DNA of 64,000 nucleotides from Acidimicrobiales bacterium (GCA_040219515.1 JAVJSI010000007.1:62001-126000), one strand, 5' to 3'. Shown: positions 7,405-16,229, counted from the first letter of the stretch. Notes: a model not told the origin generated them from the letters alone. Made by a program: numbers and translations.

Positions 7405-8269
7405 CCGCCGGAGGGAACGACGAATGGACTCCCGACCGCATGCGGTCGGTCTTCGAGAGCGTGAAGAACTGGGGCCGGTGGGGAGCCGACGACGAGGTGG
7501 GCGCGCTCAACCTGATCACGCCGGACAAGCGCCGGGAGGGTGCAGCGGCGGTGATCTCCGGCGAGGTCGTCAGCTGTTCGCTGCCACTCTCGGTGCAACC
7601 GGCGGTCGACAACCCGACTTCGTGGGCGTCGCCTTCCATGGCATGGCCACCAGCCACATCGACGCGCTCTGCCATGTGTTCGTCGACGGCAGGATGTACA
7701 ACGGCTTCGACGGCGCCGAGGTCCGTAGCACCGGTGCCCGCCGCAACAGCATCCTGGGCGCGAGCGACGGCATCGTGTCACGAGGTGTGCTCCTCGATGT
7801 CCCGCGCTCGCTCGGCGTCGATTCGCTCGACAAGGGACACGTCATCCGCCTGGCCGAACTCGAAGCTTGCGAAGCCGTCCAGGGTGTGACCGTGTCCGCC
7901 GGCGACATCCTGCTCGTGGCCACGGGCCGTGATGCACGGCGCGCGGCCGAGGGCCCGTGGAACCCGTTCACCGGACTTCCCCGCCTGCACCCCGAGTGCA
8001 TCCCGTGGCTGCACGACCGCGACATCGCCGTGCTCGGCGCCGACGGCGTCAACGACCCGATGCCGGGCCTCGGGATCGAGGGCTGGTTCATGCCCGTGCA
8101 CCAGTGCGCACTCGCCGGCATGGGCGTGCACCTGCTCGACAATCTCCGCCTCGACCGACTCGCCGCCGCGTGCTCGGCCAACGAGCGGTGGACGTTCCAG
8201 TTCACGGTCGCCCCGTTGCACGTGGAAGGCGGCACCGGCTCGCCCGCCAACCCGATCGCCGTCCTCTGA
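7401..8269 (+). pseudogene. Cyclase-family (kynurenine-formamidase-like) hydrolase, frame-disrupted
   Basis: The gene starts with GTG at 7401 and reads N-W-G-R-W-G-A-D-D-E-V-G-A-L-N-L-I-T, the classic N-terminus of the metal-dependent cyclase family (PF04199). That frame stays on track only to about 7605 (S-L-P-L ... V-D-N-P). The family similarity then resumes in another frame at D-F-V-G-V-A-F-H-G, followed by T-S-H-I-D-A-L-C-H and M-Y-N-G, and runs to the stop at 8269. Full-length relatives have roughly 25-30 more residues between these two points, so the simplest reading is an internal deletion of a length not divisible by three. It could also be an assembly error. Both metal-binding His clusters lie in the downstream part. 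Confidence 0.78.
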
Positions 8270-10711
8270 TCAGACCTCGACCTCGAGCACGGCGCGGACA
8301 TCGGTGGCCGAGGCCGCGACGACCACCCGGTAGGTCCCCCGGTCGACCACCCAGTCGTGTATCGACGGGTCCCAGCGCGCGAACGACCGGTCCTTCAGCG
8401 CGACCGTGGCGGTCGTCGGCTCCCCGCCGGCCAGCGTGACCTTGGCGAAGCCGGCCAGTTCCTTCGCGGGCCGGGGCACGACGTGGTCGACGGGCGCCAC
8501 ATAGACCTGCACGACCTCGCTCCCGGCCCGGTCACCCACGTTCTCGACCGGCACCTCGACCACGAGGTCGACACCGGTCCCCGACACCGCCGGGGTCCCC
8601 CACGCGAACGACGTGTAGGACCCGCCGTGGCCGAACGGCACCAGCGGTTCGATCCCCCGAGCGTCGTACCAGCGGTAGCCGACGAAGACGCCTTCGCCGT
8701 AGCGCACCACGCCGGCCTCGCCGGGGTAGTTCAGGAAGGCCGGTGTGTCGCGGTCGGCCCGGGCCCAGGTGGTCGGCATCCGGCCGGCCGGTTCGGCCGC
8801 ACCGGTCAACACGTCGGCGATCGCCTCGCCACCCTCCTGGCCCGGATACCAGGCCAGCACCGCGGCAGGAACGTCATCGAGCCAGGGCAGCGTCATGGGC
8901 GCCCCACAGTTCAGCACCACCACCGTGTTGGGATTCGCGGCCACCACGCGACGGACGAGATCGTCCTGACCGTTGGGCAGCTCGATCGACTCGCGATCGC
9001 CTCCCTCGGACTCCCATTCGGCGTTCGACCCGACCACCACGACCGCGACGTCGGCGGTTGCGGCCAGAGTGGCCGCCTCGGCGAGGCCACCCTCGTGGTC
9101 CCGAAGATCGAGTTCCGCTCCGACGTCGACCACACAGATCCACTGACTCGAGTCACGCGGGTAGTGCTCGAGTCGCACGTCGTAGGTTTGGCCCGCCTCG
9201 AGATCGACGAACCCCTCGCCCCCGTGCTGCCCGAGGCCGGCGCTGAAGCCACGCACCTCGTTGTCGGCCACGAGCTCGTCGTCGACGAAGAGTTGTGCGT
9301 GCGAGAAGCCCATCGCGCAGACCCGGTGACGGCCCGACACCTCGGGGGTCATGGTGAACCGGGCGACGACGGTGATCGCACCACGACCCTCGGGCCAGCC
9401 GTCGCCCATCCAGACGCTGAACGGCGTAGGCCGGGTGATCGTCTCGAACGGCTCACCCTCGATCGTCATCCCGTCGTAGAGGTCGAAGGCGACGCCCCCC
9501 TCACCGATCCAGTCGACCGGCACCCGGTCGGCTCGTCGCCTCATGTCGATCCCGGGCGCAGTGCCGACGATGCGGTCGCCGAGGCGGGCCGTCATCGCAT
9601 CGAGCACGCTGGTCGAGTGCTGCGGGATCAGGCTGGCCGAGCCGCCGCCGAGCAGGGCCGTGTCGGCCACCCCGGGACCGATCAGCGCCACCGACCCCGT
9701 GTCCGGCAGCGGCAACACCGCGTCCCCGCTCGATGCCGGCGCGTTCTTGATCAGCACCATCGACTCGGTCGCCGCGAGCCGGGCCAGGTCGCGGTGCTCG
9801 GGGCGATCGACCGGCGTCTCCTCGTGATCGGTCGGGGTGCTCACGCGCCCGGCCCAGGCCAGGAAGTCGACGATGCGCCGAACCTTGTCGTCGACCAGCG
9901 CCTCGTCGACCTCGCCGGTCTCGACCGCGGCCTGGAGGCGACCGCGGCCCCAGTACCGGCCCGGGCCCGGCATCTCCAGATCGAGCCCGTGGACGGCGGG
10001 CGCCACCGTCTCCTTGATCGCGCCCCAGTCGGACACGACGAAGCCCTCGAACCCCCACTCGTCCTTCAGCACGCCGACCAGGAGGTCGGGGTGGGCGCAG
10101 GCGTGATCACCGTTCACGAAGTTGTAGGCCCCCATCACCGAGCGGACCCCGGCCTCCTTGACCGAGGCCTCGAAGGGCGGAAGGTAGATCTCCCGCAACG
10201 TGCGCTCGTCGACATCCACGTCGATCGTGAACCGCTCGAACTCCTGGTCGTTGGCGACGAAGTGCTTTGCGCAGGCCCCCACGCCCTCGCGCTGCACTCC
10301 GGTGATGTAGGCGACCGCGATCCTCGAACTCAGCTCCGGGTCCTCGCTGTAGCTCTCGAAGTGCCGACCGCCCCGGGGCGACCGGTGCAGGTTCATCGTG
10401 GGTGCCAGCACGACGTCGACATGGCGATCCCTCGCCTCTGAACCGAGCGCCCTCCCCACCTCTTCCACCAGTGCCGGCTTCCAGGTGGCGGCGATGGCCG
10501 ACGGCCCGGGCACGACGAGACCCGTGCCCACGTCACGACCCCGCACCCCGACCGGGCCGTCGCTCAGGCACCACTCGGGGATGCCCAGGCGCTCGCAGCC
10601 GGGCACGATCCACGCGGTGCGGCCGGCGACCATCGCGCACTTCTCCTCGAGCGTCATCGCCGCGACGAGCGCCGATGCAGAAAGGTCGGGCGCGTCGGTC
10701 CGGTCGGTCAT
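8270..10711 (-). CDS. Glycoside hydrolase family 3 beta-glucosidase with internal PA14-like domain
   Basis: An 813-residue GH3 enzyme. The N-terminal barrel has K-H-F near residues 149-151 and the catalytic nucleophile D228 in V-V-S-D-W-G-A. The second GH3 domain contains the E-W-E-S-E-G-G-D-R segment expected to carry the acid/base. A PA14-like insert (about residues 385-500, W-x-G-D-G-W-P-E-G-R-G and a F-V-D-D-E-L-V-A-D-N strand) and a C-terminal fibronectin-III-like domain (about 700-805) complete the four-part BglB-type layout. The ATG at 10711 has AGGTGG 5 nt upstream and is preferred over the GTG at 10720. No signal peptide, so it probably acts on imported oligosaccharides. Its stop directly abuts that of the cyclase gene. 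Confidence 0.92.
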   Translation of the reverse strand: MTDRTDAPDLSASALVAAMTLEEKCAMVAGRTAWIVPGCERLGIPEWCLSDGPVGVRGRDVGTGLVVPGPSAIAATWKPALVEEVGRALGSEARDRHVDVVLAPTMNLHRSPRGGRHFESYSEDPELSSRIAVAYITGVQREGVGACAKHFVANDQEFERFTIDVDVDERTLREIYLPPFEASVKEAGVRSVMGAYNFVNGDHACAHPDLLVGVLKDEWGFEGFVVSDWGAIKETVAPAVHGLDLEMPGPGRYWGRGRLQAAVETGEVDEALVDDKVRRIVDFLAWAGRVSTPTDHEETPVDRPEHRDLARLAATESMVLIKNAPASSGDAVLPLPDTGSVALIGPGVADTALLGGGSASLIPQHSTSVLDAMTARLGDRIVGTAPGIDMRRRADRVPVDWIGEGGVAFDLYDGMTIEGEPFETITRPTPFSVWMGDGWPEGRGAITVVARFTMTPEVSGRHRVCAMGFSHAQLFVDDELVADNEVRGFSAGLGQHGGEGFVDLEAGQTYDVRLEHYPRDSSQWICVVDVGAELDLRDHEGGLAEAATLAATADVAVVVVGSNAEWESEGGDRESIELPNGQDDLVRRVVAANPNTVVVLNCGAPMTLPWLDDVPAAVLAWYPGQEGGEAIADVLTGAAEPAGRMPTTWARADRDTPAFLNYPGEAGVVRYGEGVFVGYRWYDARGIEPLVPFGHGGSYTSFAWGTPAVSGTGVDLVVEVPVENVGDRAGSEVVQVYVAPVDHVVPRPAKELAGFAKVTLAGGEPTTATVALKDRSFARWDPSIHDWVVDRGTYRVVVAASATDVRAVLEVEV

Positions 10712-10743
10712 CGTGTCCACCTGAGTCAGAGAACGGTCCGGGT

Positions 10744-10749
10744 TAGTCT
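10744..10749 (+). promoter_or_regulatory. -10 box TAGTCT upstream of the second GH3 gene
   Basis: TAGTCT lies 7 nt before an ATG at 10757 that opens a 15-codon reading frame, and 51 nt before the GH3 start codon. The spacing suits a leaderless start at 10757 or a short leader to the GH3 gene. Confidence 0.4.
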
Positions 10750-10756
10750 CGCCGCA

Positions 10757-10804
10757 ATGTCAGGGAGCGCACCAGTGAGCAACAAGTCAGCGAGGAAACC
10801 GTGA
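10757..10804 (+). CDS. Possible 15-residue leader peptide coupled to GH3
   Basis: ATG at 10757 opens 15 codons (Met-Ser-Gly-Ser-Ala-Pro-Val-Ser...Lys-Pro) ending at a TGA that overlaps the GTG start of the GH3 gene (GTGA). It sits 7 nt after the TAGTCT box, so it would be read as a leaderless message and its translation would deliver ribosomes to the GH3 start. The peptide has no recognisable motif and no run of one amino acid that would suggest attenuation. The frame could be open by chance. Confidence 0.3.
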   Translation: MSGSAPVSNKSARKP

Positions 10805-13155
10805 GCGAGCGATACCGGGACCCATCCGCCGGCGTCGACGAACGGGTGGCCGACCTGCTGGGCCGCATGACCCTCGACGAGAAGGTCGCCCAACTCGGCG
10901 CGATCTGGCTCACCTCGCTGGTGAAGGACGAGACGTTCGACGTCGAACGCGTCGCCGAGAAGCTCGCCGATGGCATCGGGCAGGTCACCCGCATCGGGGC
11001 CAGCACGGGCCTGTTGGCCGACGAGTCGGCTCGATTGGGCAACTCGATCCAGCAGGTGCTCGTCGAGCGCACCCGACTCGGCATCCCGACGGTGATCCAC
11101 GAGGAGGGAGTCGGCGGGTTCCTGTCGCGTGGCGCAACCACGTTCCCGCAGGGCCTGGGACTCGCCGCCACCTGGGACACCGACCTGATGGGCGAGGTGG
11201 CCGACGTCATCCGCACCCAGATGCTCGCCGTCGGGGCCCGCCACAACCTCGCGCCGGTGCTCGACATCGCGCGGGACCCCCGCTGGGGGCGGGTCGAGGA
11301 GACCTACGGTGAGTCGCCCGAGTTGAGCGGCCGCATGGGTGTCGCCTACGTGCGGGGCCTGCAGACCGACGACCTCCGCAACGGGGTGGTCTGCACCGGC
11401 AAGCACTTCCTCGGCTACGCGATGTCGCAGGGGGGCCGCAACCAGGCCCCCGTGCAACTCGGCCCCCGGGAGCTCCGCGAGGTCCACGCCGAACCCTTCG
11501 CCGCCGCGATCCGCGACGCCGGGCTGGCGTCGATCATGAACAGCTACTCGTCGATCGACGGTGAGCCGGTGGCGGCCAGCCGCGCCCTGCTGACCGACCT
11601 GCTGCGGGGCGAGCTGGGGTTCACCGGCACCGTCGTCGCCGACTACTTCGCCGTGATGCAGCTGCATCTCGACCACCGCACGGCCGAGGACCCCGAAGCC
11701 GCCGCTCGCCAGGCACTGGCCGCCGGTCTCGACATCGAACTCCCATCGCTCGACTGCTACCAGCACCTCCCTGCCGCCGTGCGCGACGGACGCGTCGACG
11801 AGGCGCTCATCGACGTATCGTGCGCTCGGGTTCTCGCCCAGAAGTTCCAGCTCGGATTGTTCGAGAACCCTTATGTCGACGCCGACGCCGCCATCGCCGT
11901 GTTCGACACCCCGGCTCAGCGCGCCCTCGCCCGCAAGGCCGCGGCCGAGGGCCTGATCGTGCTGAAGAACGACGGTGTGCTCCCCCTCGACCCCGGTTGC
12001 GCCTCCATCGCCGTCCTCGGCCCCCATGCCGACGACCGACGCCTGCTCCAGGGCGACTATCACTACCCCGCCCACCTCGAGATCATCTACCTCCTGGAAG
12101 GCCGCACGGCTGACACCGATCAGCTCCCCGAGTCCGGCGGGGCCTTCGCCGCCGGGCCGTACTACACCGACCACGTCACCCCGCTGGCCGGGCTGCGCGC
12201 CGCGCTGCCCGGCACCACCATCGTCCACGAGTCCGGCTGCGCCGACACCGGCGACGATGTCTCGGGGATACCCGCGGCGGTCGCGGCGGCCACCACATCC
12301 GATGTCGCGATCGTCTTCGTCGGCGCCCGATCGGGGCTGGTTCCGTCGGCCACCGTGGGCGAGGCTCGCGACGCCACCGACCTCGATCTCCCCGGCCCGC
12401 AGCGAGCCCTGGTGGCGGCCGTGGCGGCAACCGGCACACCCGTCGTCGTCGTGGTCGTCAGCGGACGGGTGCACACGCTCGTCGACGAGGCCGAAGCCGC
12501 CAACGCCCTGCTGTGGTCGGTCCCTCCCGGCGAGGAGGGAGGCAACGCGATCGCCGATGTGCTCACGGGCGCAGCCAACCCCGCAGGCCGACTTCCGATC
12601 ACCCTGCCCGCCCACGTCGGCCAGATCCCCATCCACCACGACGCCCGCCGGCGGGGCGACAAGGCCGAGTTCTACGGCGACTATGTCGACCGGGCCGCCG
12701 CCGGACTGTTCCCGTTCGGCCACGGCCTGTCGTACACCACCTTCGACTACGGCGCACTCGACGTCGACGCGGGCTCGACGACCGAGCCCACGACCGTCAC
12801 GGTCGACGTGACCAACACCGGCGAGCGCGATGGCGACGAGGTCGTTCAGCTCTACGTCACCGACGAGTTCGCCTCGGTGGCCCGGCCGATCCGCGAGCTC
12901 GTCGCCTTCAGCAGGGTGCCGATTCCGGCCGGTGCGACGCGACGCGTGCGGTTCACCGTTCATCCCAGTCGGCTCGCGTTCCATGGTCTCGACATGCGCC
13001 ATGCCACCGAGGCCGGTACGTTCACGTACCGGGTGGGGCGATCATCGGCTGATCCCGACATGAGGGCCACCTCGGTGGATCTCGCCGGCGAACGCACCGA
13101 CTACCAACGACGTTCGATCGTCGCAACCACTGCCGACGTCATCGAGGTCGTCTGA
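10801..13155 (+). CDS. Glycoside hydrolase family 3 beta-glucosidase/xylosidase
   Basis: A 784-residue GH3 enzyme of a different subgroup from its divergent neighbour. It shows D-E-K-V-A-Q near residue 25, R-D-P-R-W-G-R-V-E-E-T-Y-G-E around 158-171, K201-H202, and the catalytic nucleophile D281 in V-V-A-D-Y-F. The second domain has I-V-L-K-N-D-G-V-L-P-L-D and the fibronectin-like C-terminus begins at F-G-H-G-L-S-Y-T. There is no PA14 insert and no signal peptide. The R-W-G-R-x-E-E-T-Y-G-E form is common in GH3 enzymes acting on beta-glucosides and beta-xylosides; the exact sugar cannot be told. GTG start with GAGG 5 nt upstream. The sulfatase gene follows after 3 bp. Confidence 0.92.
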   Translation: MSERYRDPSAGVDERVADLLGRMTLDEKVAQLGAIWLTSLVKDETFDVERVAEKLADGIGQVTRIGASTGLLADESARLGNSIQQVLVERTRLGIPTVIHEEGVGGFLSRGATTFPQGLGLAATWDTDLMGEVADVIRTQMLAVGARHNLAPVLDIARDPRWGRVEETYGESPELSGRMGVAYVRGLQTDDLRNGVVCTGKHFLGYAMSQGGRNQAPVQLGPRELREVHAEPFAAAIRDAGLASIMNSYSSIDGEPVAASRALLTDLLRGELGFTGTVVADYFAVMQLHLDHRTAEDPEAAARQALAAGLDIELPSLDCYQHLPAAVRDGRVDEALIDVSCARVLAQKFQLGLFENPYVDADAAIAVFDTPAQRALARKAAAEGLIVLKNDGVLPLDPGCASIAVLGPHADDRRLLQGDYHYPAHLEIIYLLEGRTADTDQLPESGGAFAAGPYYTDHVTPLAGLRAALPGTTIVHESGCADTGDDVSGIPAAVAAATTSDVAIVFVGARSGLVPSATVGEARDATDLDLPGPQRALVAAVAATGTPVVVVVVSGRVHTLVDEAEAANALLWSVPPGEEGGNAIADVLTGAANPAGRLPITLPAHVGQIPIHHDARRRGDKAEFYGDYVDRAAAGLFPFGHGLSYTTFDYGALDVDAGSTTEPTTVTVDVTNTGERDGDEVVQLYVTDEFASVARPIRELVAFSRVPIPAGATRRVRFTVHPSRLAFHGLDMRHATEAGTFTYRVGRSSADPDMRATSVDLAGERTDYQRRSIVATTADVIEVV

Positions 13156-13158
13156 CGC

Positions 13159-14640
13159 ATGCGTTTCCTCTACATCGACATCGACACGCTGCGGGCCGAT
13201 CATCTCGGCTGCTACGGCTACCACCGCGACACCACCCCCAACATCGACGCGCTGGCGGCCGAGGGGATCCGCTACGAGAACGTGTACGCGTCCGACGTGC
13301 CGTGCCTGCCGTCGCGCACCGCGCTCGCCACCGGCCTGTTCGGCATCCGCAACGGTGTCGCCAACCATGGCGGGCTCGCGGCCGACCTCCGTCCGATGGG
13401 CGCCGAGCGGGGCTTCTTCGGCAAGGTGGCGATGAACGCCTGGGCCGCGAAGTTCTACTGGGCCGGCTGGCACACCGCGTCGATCTCGAGCTTCCCGTTT
13501 CGTCACTCCGCCTCGTGGTGGAACCACGGGGTCATGGAGGCCATGAACCTCATGCGGGGCTACGGCGGCGAGCGGGCCGACGAGGTTCTCCCCGGCGCGC
13601 TCGACTGGCTGGACCGCACCGGCGCGAACGACAACTGGTTCCTGCACCTGCACCTGTGGGATCCGCACACGCCCTACAACACGCCCGACGACTACGGGAA
13701 CCCGTTCGCCGATGACCCGGTGCCCGCCTGGCACACCGAGGACGTGCGGGCCCACAACTGGAGCCTGGCCGGGCCCCATTCCGCCCAGGAACCGTGGGGC
13801 TTCAAGCCCGACGAGTGGGGTCCGCTCCCCCCTCGTCAGCCGTGGAACGCGGACTCGATGGAAACGCTGAAGGGCATCTTCGACGGCTACGACGTGGGCA
13901 TCCGCTACGCCGACGACGCGGTGGGCACCGTGATGAACAAGCTCGACGACCTGGGCGTGCTCGACGACACCGCCGTACTCATCTCGTCGGACCACGGCGA
14001 GGCGTTCGGGGAACTCGGGGTCTACGCCGACCATCAGGCGGCCGACGAGGCAACCTGCCACATCCCGTCGATCCTGCGTTGGCCCGGGGTCGAGCCCCGG
14101 GTGTTCTCGGGCCTCCAGTACCACCTCGACATCGCGGCCACCGCCGTCGATCTCGCGGGCATCGCCGTGCCGACCGATTGGTGGAGCGGCGAGAGCACCA
14201 AGGCCGAACTCGACGCGGGCACCGACAACGGACGCGACGCCCTGTTCCTGTCGCAGGGCGCCTGGTCGTGTCAACGGGGTGTGCGTTGGGGCGATCACCT
14301 CTATCTCCGGACCTGGCACGACGGCTACCACCCGCACTGGAACGACGAGATGCTGTTCGACCTCGCCGCCGACCCGCACGAGACCCACGATCTCGCCCCG
14401 GCCGAACCGGACCGGGTGCGCGAAGGTGCCGACCGGCTCGAGGCCTGGACCCGGGAGCAGGTCCCGCTCGCGCTCGGTGATCTCGGCGACCCGATGGACA
14501 TCGTGCTCGCCGAGGGTGGCCCGCTCCATGTGCGCGGTGCGCTCCCGGAATACCTCGAACGGCTACGAGCAACCGACCGTGGTCACTGGGCCGATGCCCT
14601 CGTCGAGCGATTCCCCGACGACGCGAAGCCGGAGAAGTGA
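13159..14640 (+). CDS. Sulfatase (Cys-type, formylglycine-dependent)
   Basis: A 493-residue alkaline-phosphatase-superfamily sulfatase. C49 lies in the consensus C-L-P-S-R, the site converted to formylglycine, followed by T-A-L-A-T-G. Metal ligands are provided by the N-terminal D-I-D and by S-S-D-H-G-E around residues 278-283. A H-x-H pair is seen at L-H-L-H-L-W-D-P-H-T-P-Y. There is no signal peptide, so the enzyme would be cytoplasmic. It directly follows the GH3 gene, which suggests desulfation of a sulfated glycoside or oligosaccharide before or after glycosidase cleavage. No formylglycine-generating enzyme is present in the window. Confidence 0.92.
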   Translation: MRFLYIDIDTLRADHLGCYGYHRDTTPNIDALAAEGIRYENVYASDVPCLPSRTALATGLFGIRNGVANHGGLAADLRPMGAERGFFGKVAMNAWAAKFYWAGWHTASISSFPFRHSASWWNHGVMEAMNLMRGYGGERADEVLPGALDWLDRTGANDNWFLHLHLWDPHTPYNTPDDYGNPFADDPVPAWHTEDVRAHNWSLAGPHSAQEPWGFKPDEWGPLPPRQPWNADSMETLKGIFDGYDVGIRYADDAVGTVMNKLDDLGVLDDTAVLISSDHGEAFGELGVYADHQAADEATCHIPSILRWPGVEPRVFSGLQYHLDIAATAVDLAGIAVPTDWWSGESTKAELDAGTDNGRDALFLSQGAWSCQRGVRWGDHLYLRTWHDGYHPHWNDEMLFDLAADPHETHDLAPAEPDRVREGADRLEAWTREQVPLALGDLGDPMDIVLAEGGPLHVRGALPEYLERLRATDRGHWADALVERFPDDAKPEK

Positions 14641-14648
14641 ACAGACCC

Positions 14649-15479
14649 ATGAGTGACATCCCGCCAATCCTGCGCCTCGAGCCCGTGTCCGAGAACCGTT
14701 ACGCGGTGACCAACGCCGGCGATGCCGCGGAGAACCCCGTGGTGTTCGGCGGCCAGCTGCTGGCCCAGATGATCACCGCCGCCGGAGCCCACAGCGAGGG
14801 CAAGACGGTGAGGACGATCCACACGACGTTCGCCCGAGCGGCGAGGGTCGACGCCGACACCGAACTGCTGGTCGACACCTTCCACGGCGGACGATCGTTC
14901 GCCAGCCACACGATCACCGCGGTGCAGGGCGACCGCATCTGTGCCCGTGCCCAGGTTTTGACCGACGCCGGCGAGCCCGACCTGATCGAGCACCACGACC
15001 CTGCGCCCGAACGCACACCGCCGGCGGGCGACGGCGACACCGGCCACTCGGTGTTCCCCGGCGCCGAGTTCGTGATCGCCGACGGGGTCGACCTCGTCGA
15101 CAGCGCCGCCCCCGTCGGACCGGCCGAGCTCACCGTCTGGTACCGCAGCCGTCACACCCCCGACGATCCGCTCGTCAACCAGGCCGTGCTGGCGTGGGGC
15201 ACCGACGGCTTCCTCATCGGCACCGCCATGCGTCCCCATGCGGGGATGGGTTATGACCGCGCCCACGTCGACCTCTCGACCGGCGTGATCGGCCACACGC
15301 TCACGTTCCACCGCCCCTTCTCGATGACCGACTGGCTGCTGATGGAGCACGAAGCACCGTTCGCGGGCGGGGGTCGCAGCTACGGCCGCTGCCACATCTT
15401 CGACCGTGCCGGCGCGCTCGTCGCGAGCTACATCCAGGACAACATGATCCGGGCCATGCCCCAGGGCCAGTCGTTCTGA
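14649..15479 (+). CDS. Acyl-CoA thioesterase, TesB-like double hotdog
   Basis: A 276-residue TesB-type thioesterase that hydrolyses acyl-CoA to free acid and CoA. The first hotdog covers roughly residues 15-110 (V-F-G-G-Q-L-L-A-Q, then H-T-T-F-A-R-A-A) and the second about 150-275. The second carries the conserved L-T-F-H-R-P-F, D-W-L-L, G-R-S-Y-G-R and A-S-Y-I-Q-D series that positions the catalytic Asp and Gln. The ATG at 14649 is chosen over an overlapping GTG at 14637 because the extra residues do not fit. It is the last gene of the GH3-sulfatase operon, an unexpected partner. Three degenerate copies of its last codons occur at and after the stop codon. Confidence 0.85.
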   Translation: MSDIPPILRLEPVSENRYAVTNAGDAAENPVVFGGQLLAQMITAAGAHSEGKTVRTIHTTFARAARVDADTELLVDTFHGGRSFASHTITAVQGDRICARAQVLTDAGEPDLIEHHDPAPERTPPAGDGDTGHSVFPGAEFVIADGVDLVDSAAPVGPAELTVWYRSRHTPDDPLVNQAVLAWGTDGFLIGTAMRPHAGMGYDRAHVDLSTGVIGHTLTFHRPFSMTDWLLMEHEAPFAGGGRSYGRCHIFDRAGALVASYIQDNMIRAMPQGQSF

Positions 15480-15516
15480 GAAACCAATCCTTCTGACAAC
15501 CAATCCTTCTGAGGGC

Positions 15517-15570
15517 GAGTTGACCACCGCAGCGGTGGCCGACTCGCCTCAATTTGTGGGGGGTGGGGAG
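15517..15570. repeat. Interspersed inverted-repeat element, copy 2
   Basis: The same element as at 6483: GAGTTGACCACCGC / A / GCGGTGGCCGACTC (12 of 14 stem positions pair), then GCCTCAATTTG and a G-rich tail. The CCTCAATTT core supplies the stop codon of the minus-strand isochorismatase-fold gene and the G-rich tail supplies its Pro-Pro-Pro C-terminus. Confidence 0.88.
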
Positions 15571-16229
15571 GGCCAGAGTCGGCAGAGTTCGTCGGTGGTC
15601 GTGATGGTGGTGATCGACGACAACGTGTGGTCGATCACGGCGTCGGCGTAGTCGGCGGGGAGGCCCACGACGGCGTCGCGGGGCAGGACCACCTGGTAGC
15701 CGAGGTCGATGGCGTTGATGCAGAGGCCGAGGATGCCGAGGTTCACCGACACGCCGGTGGCGACGATCGTGGTGATGCCCATGTTGCGCAGCATCTGGTC
15801 GAGCGAGGTCGACATGAACGGGGTCATGCCGTGCATGCGGGGCACGACCACGTCACCCGGTTCGGGCCCGAGCTCGGGCACGAGCGCGGCGCCGGGGGTG
15901 CCGATCTCGGTGGGCACGATTCCCTGCTCGCGCCGGAGCTTGGCCCCCATGGCGAAGATCTTGCAGTTCTCGGTGGAACCGATGCCGTCGGCCCGGTGTT
16001 CGACCGTGCAGTGCACCACACTCGCCCCCGCACCACGGGCGGCCCGACACACGCGAGCGGCGTGGGTGATCGTGCCCGCCTCGGCGACCCTGGCCACCAG
16101 GGCAGGCAGTAGCGCGCCCTCGCCCACCACCCCCTGCTGGAGTTCCATCGTCAACACCGCAGTGTGCGCGGGGCCGACCAGGGTGGCGAGGCGTTCCTGG
16201 TCTCGGCGGGCTTTGGCGTCATCGTCCAT
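15549..16229 (-). CDS. Isochorismatase-fold (cysteine hydrolase-like) protein with altered active site
   Basis: A 226-residue isochorismatase-fold protein. The fold is clear from A-V-L-T-M-E-L-Q near residues 24-31, the V-V-H-C-T strand, the F-M-S-T-S-L-D region and I-V-A-T-G-V-S-V-N. The usual Asp-Lys-Cys triad seems absent: E29 stands where Asp is expected, Arg in V-V-P-R-M where Lys is expected, and Gly in V-N-L-G-I where the nucleophilic Cys is expected. The protein may belong to a non-hydrolase branch. The ATG at 16229 is chosen because the upstream 34 residues read across the neighbouring promoter. It is divergent from the acyl-CoA dehydrogenase with only 20 bp between. Confidence 0.78.
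   Translation of the reverse strand: MDDDAKARRDQERLATLVGPAHTAVLTMELQQGVVGEGALLPALVARVAEAGTITHAARVCRAARGAGASVVHCTVEHRADGIGSTENCKIFAMGAKLRREQGIVPTEIGTPGAALVPELGPEPGDVVVPRMHGMTPFMSTSLDQMLRNMGITTIVATGVSVNLGILGLCINAIDLGYQVVLPRDAVVGLPADYADAVIDHTLSSITTITTTDELCRLWPSPPPTN

Noticed and set aside
7590-7640. Programmed -1 frameshift in the cyclase gene
   Set aside because: No slippery heptamer or following pseudoknot is seen at the switch, and residues are missing compared with the family, so a deletion is simpler.
8357-13002. Very long open frames antisense to the two GH3 genes (694 codons on plus, 758 on minus)
   Set aside because: Their translations are Arg/His/Val-rich without any domain motif and mirror the codon pattern of the GH3 genes. 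This is the usual effect of high GC, which removes stop codons on the other strand.
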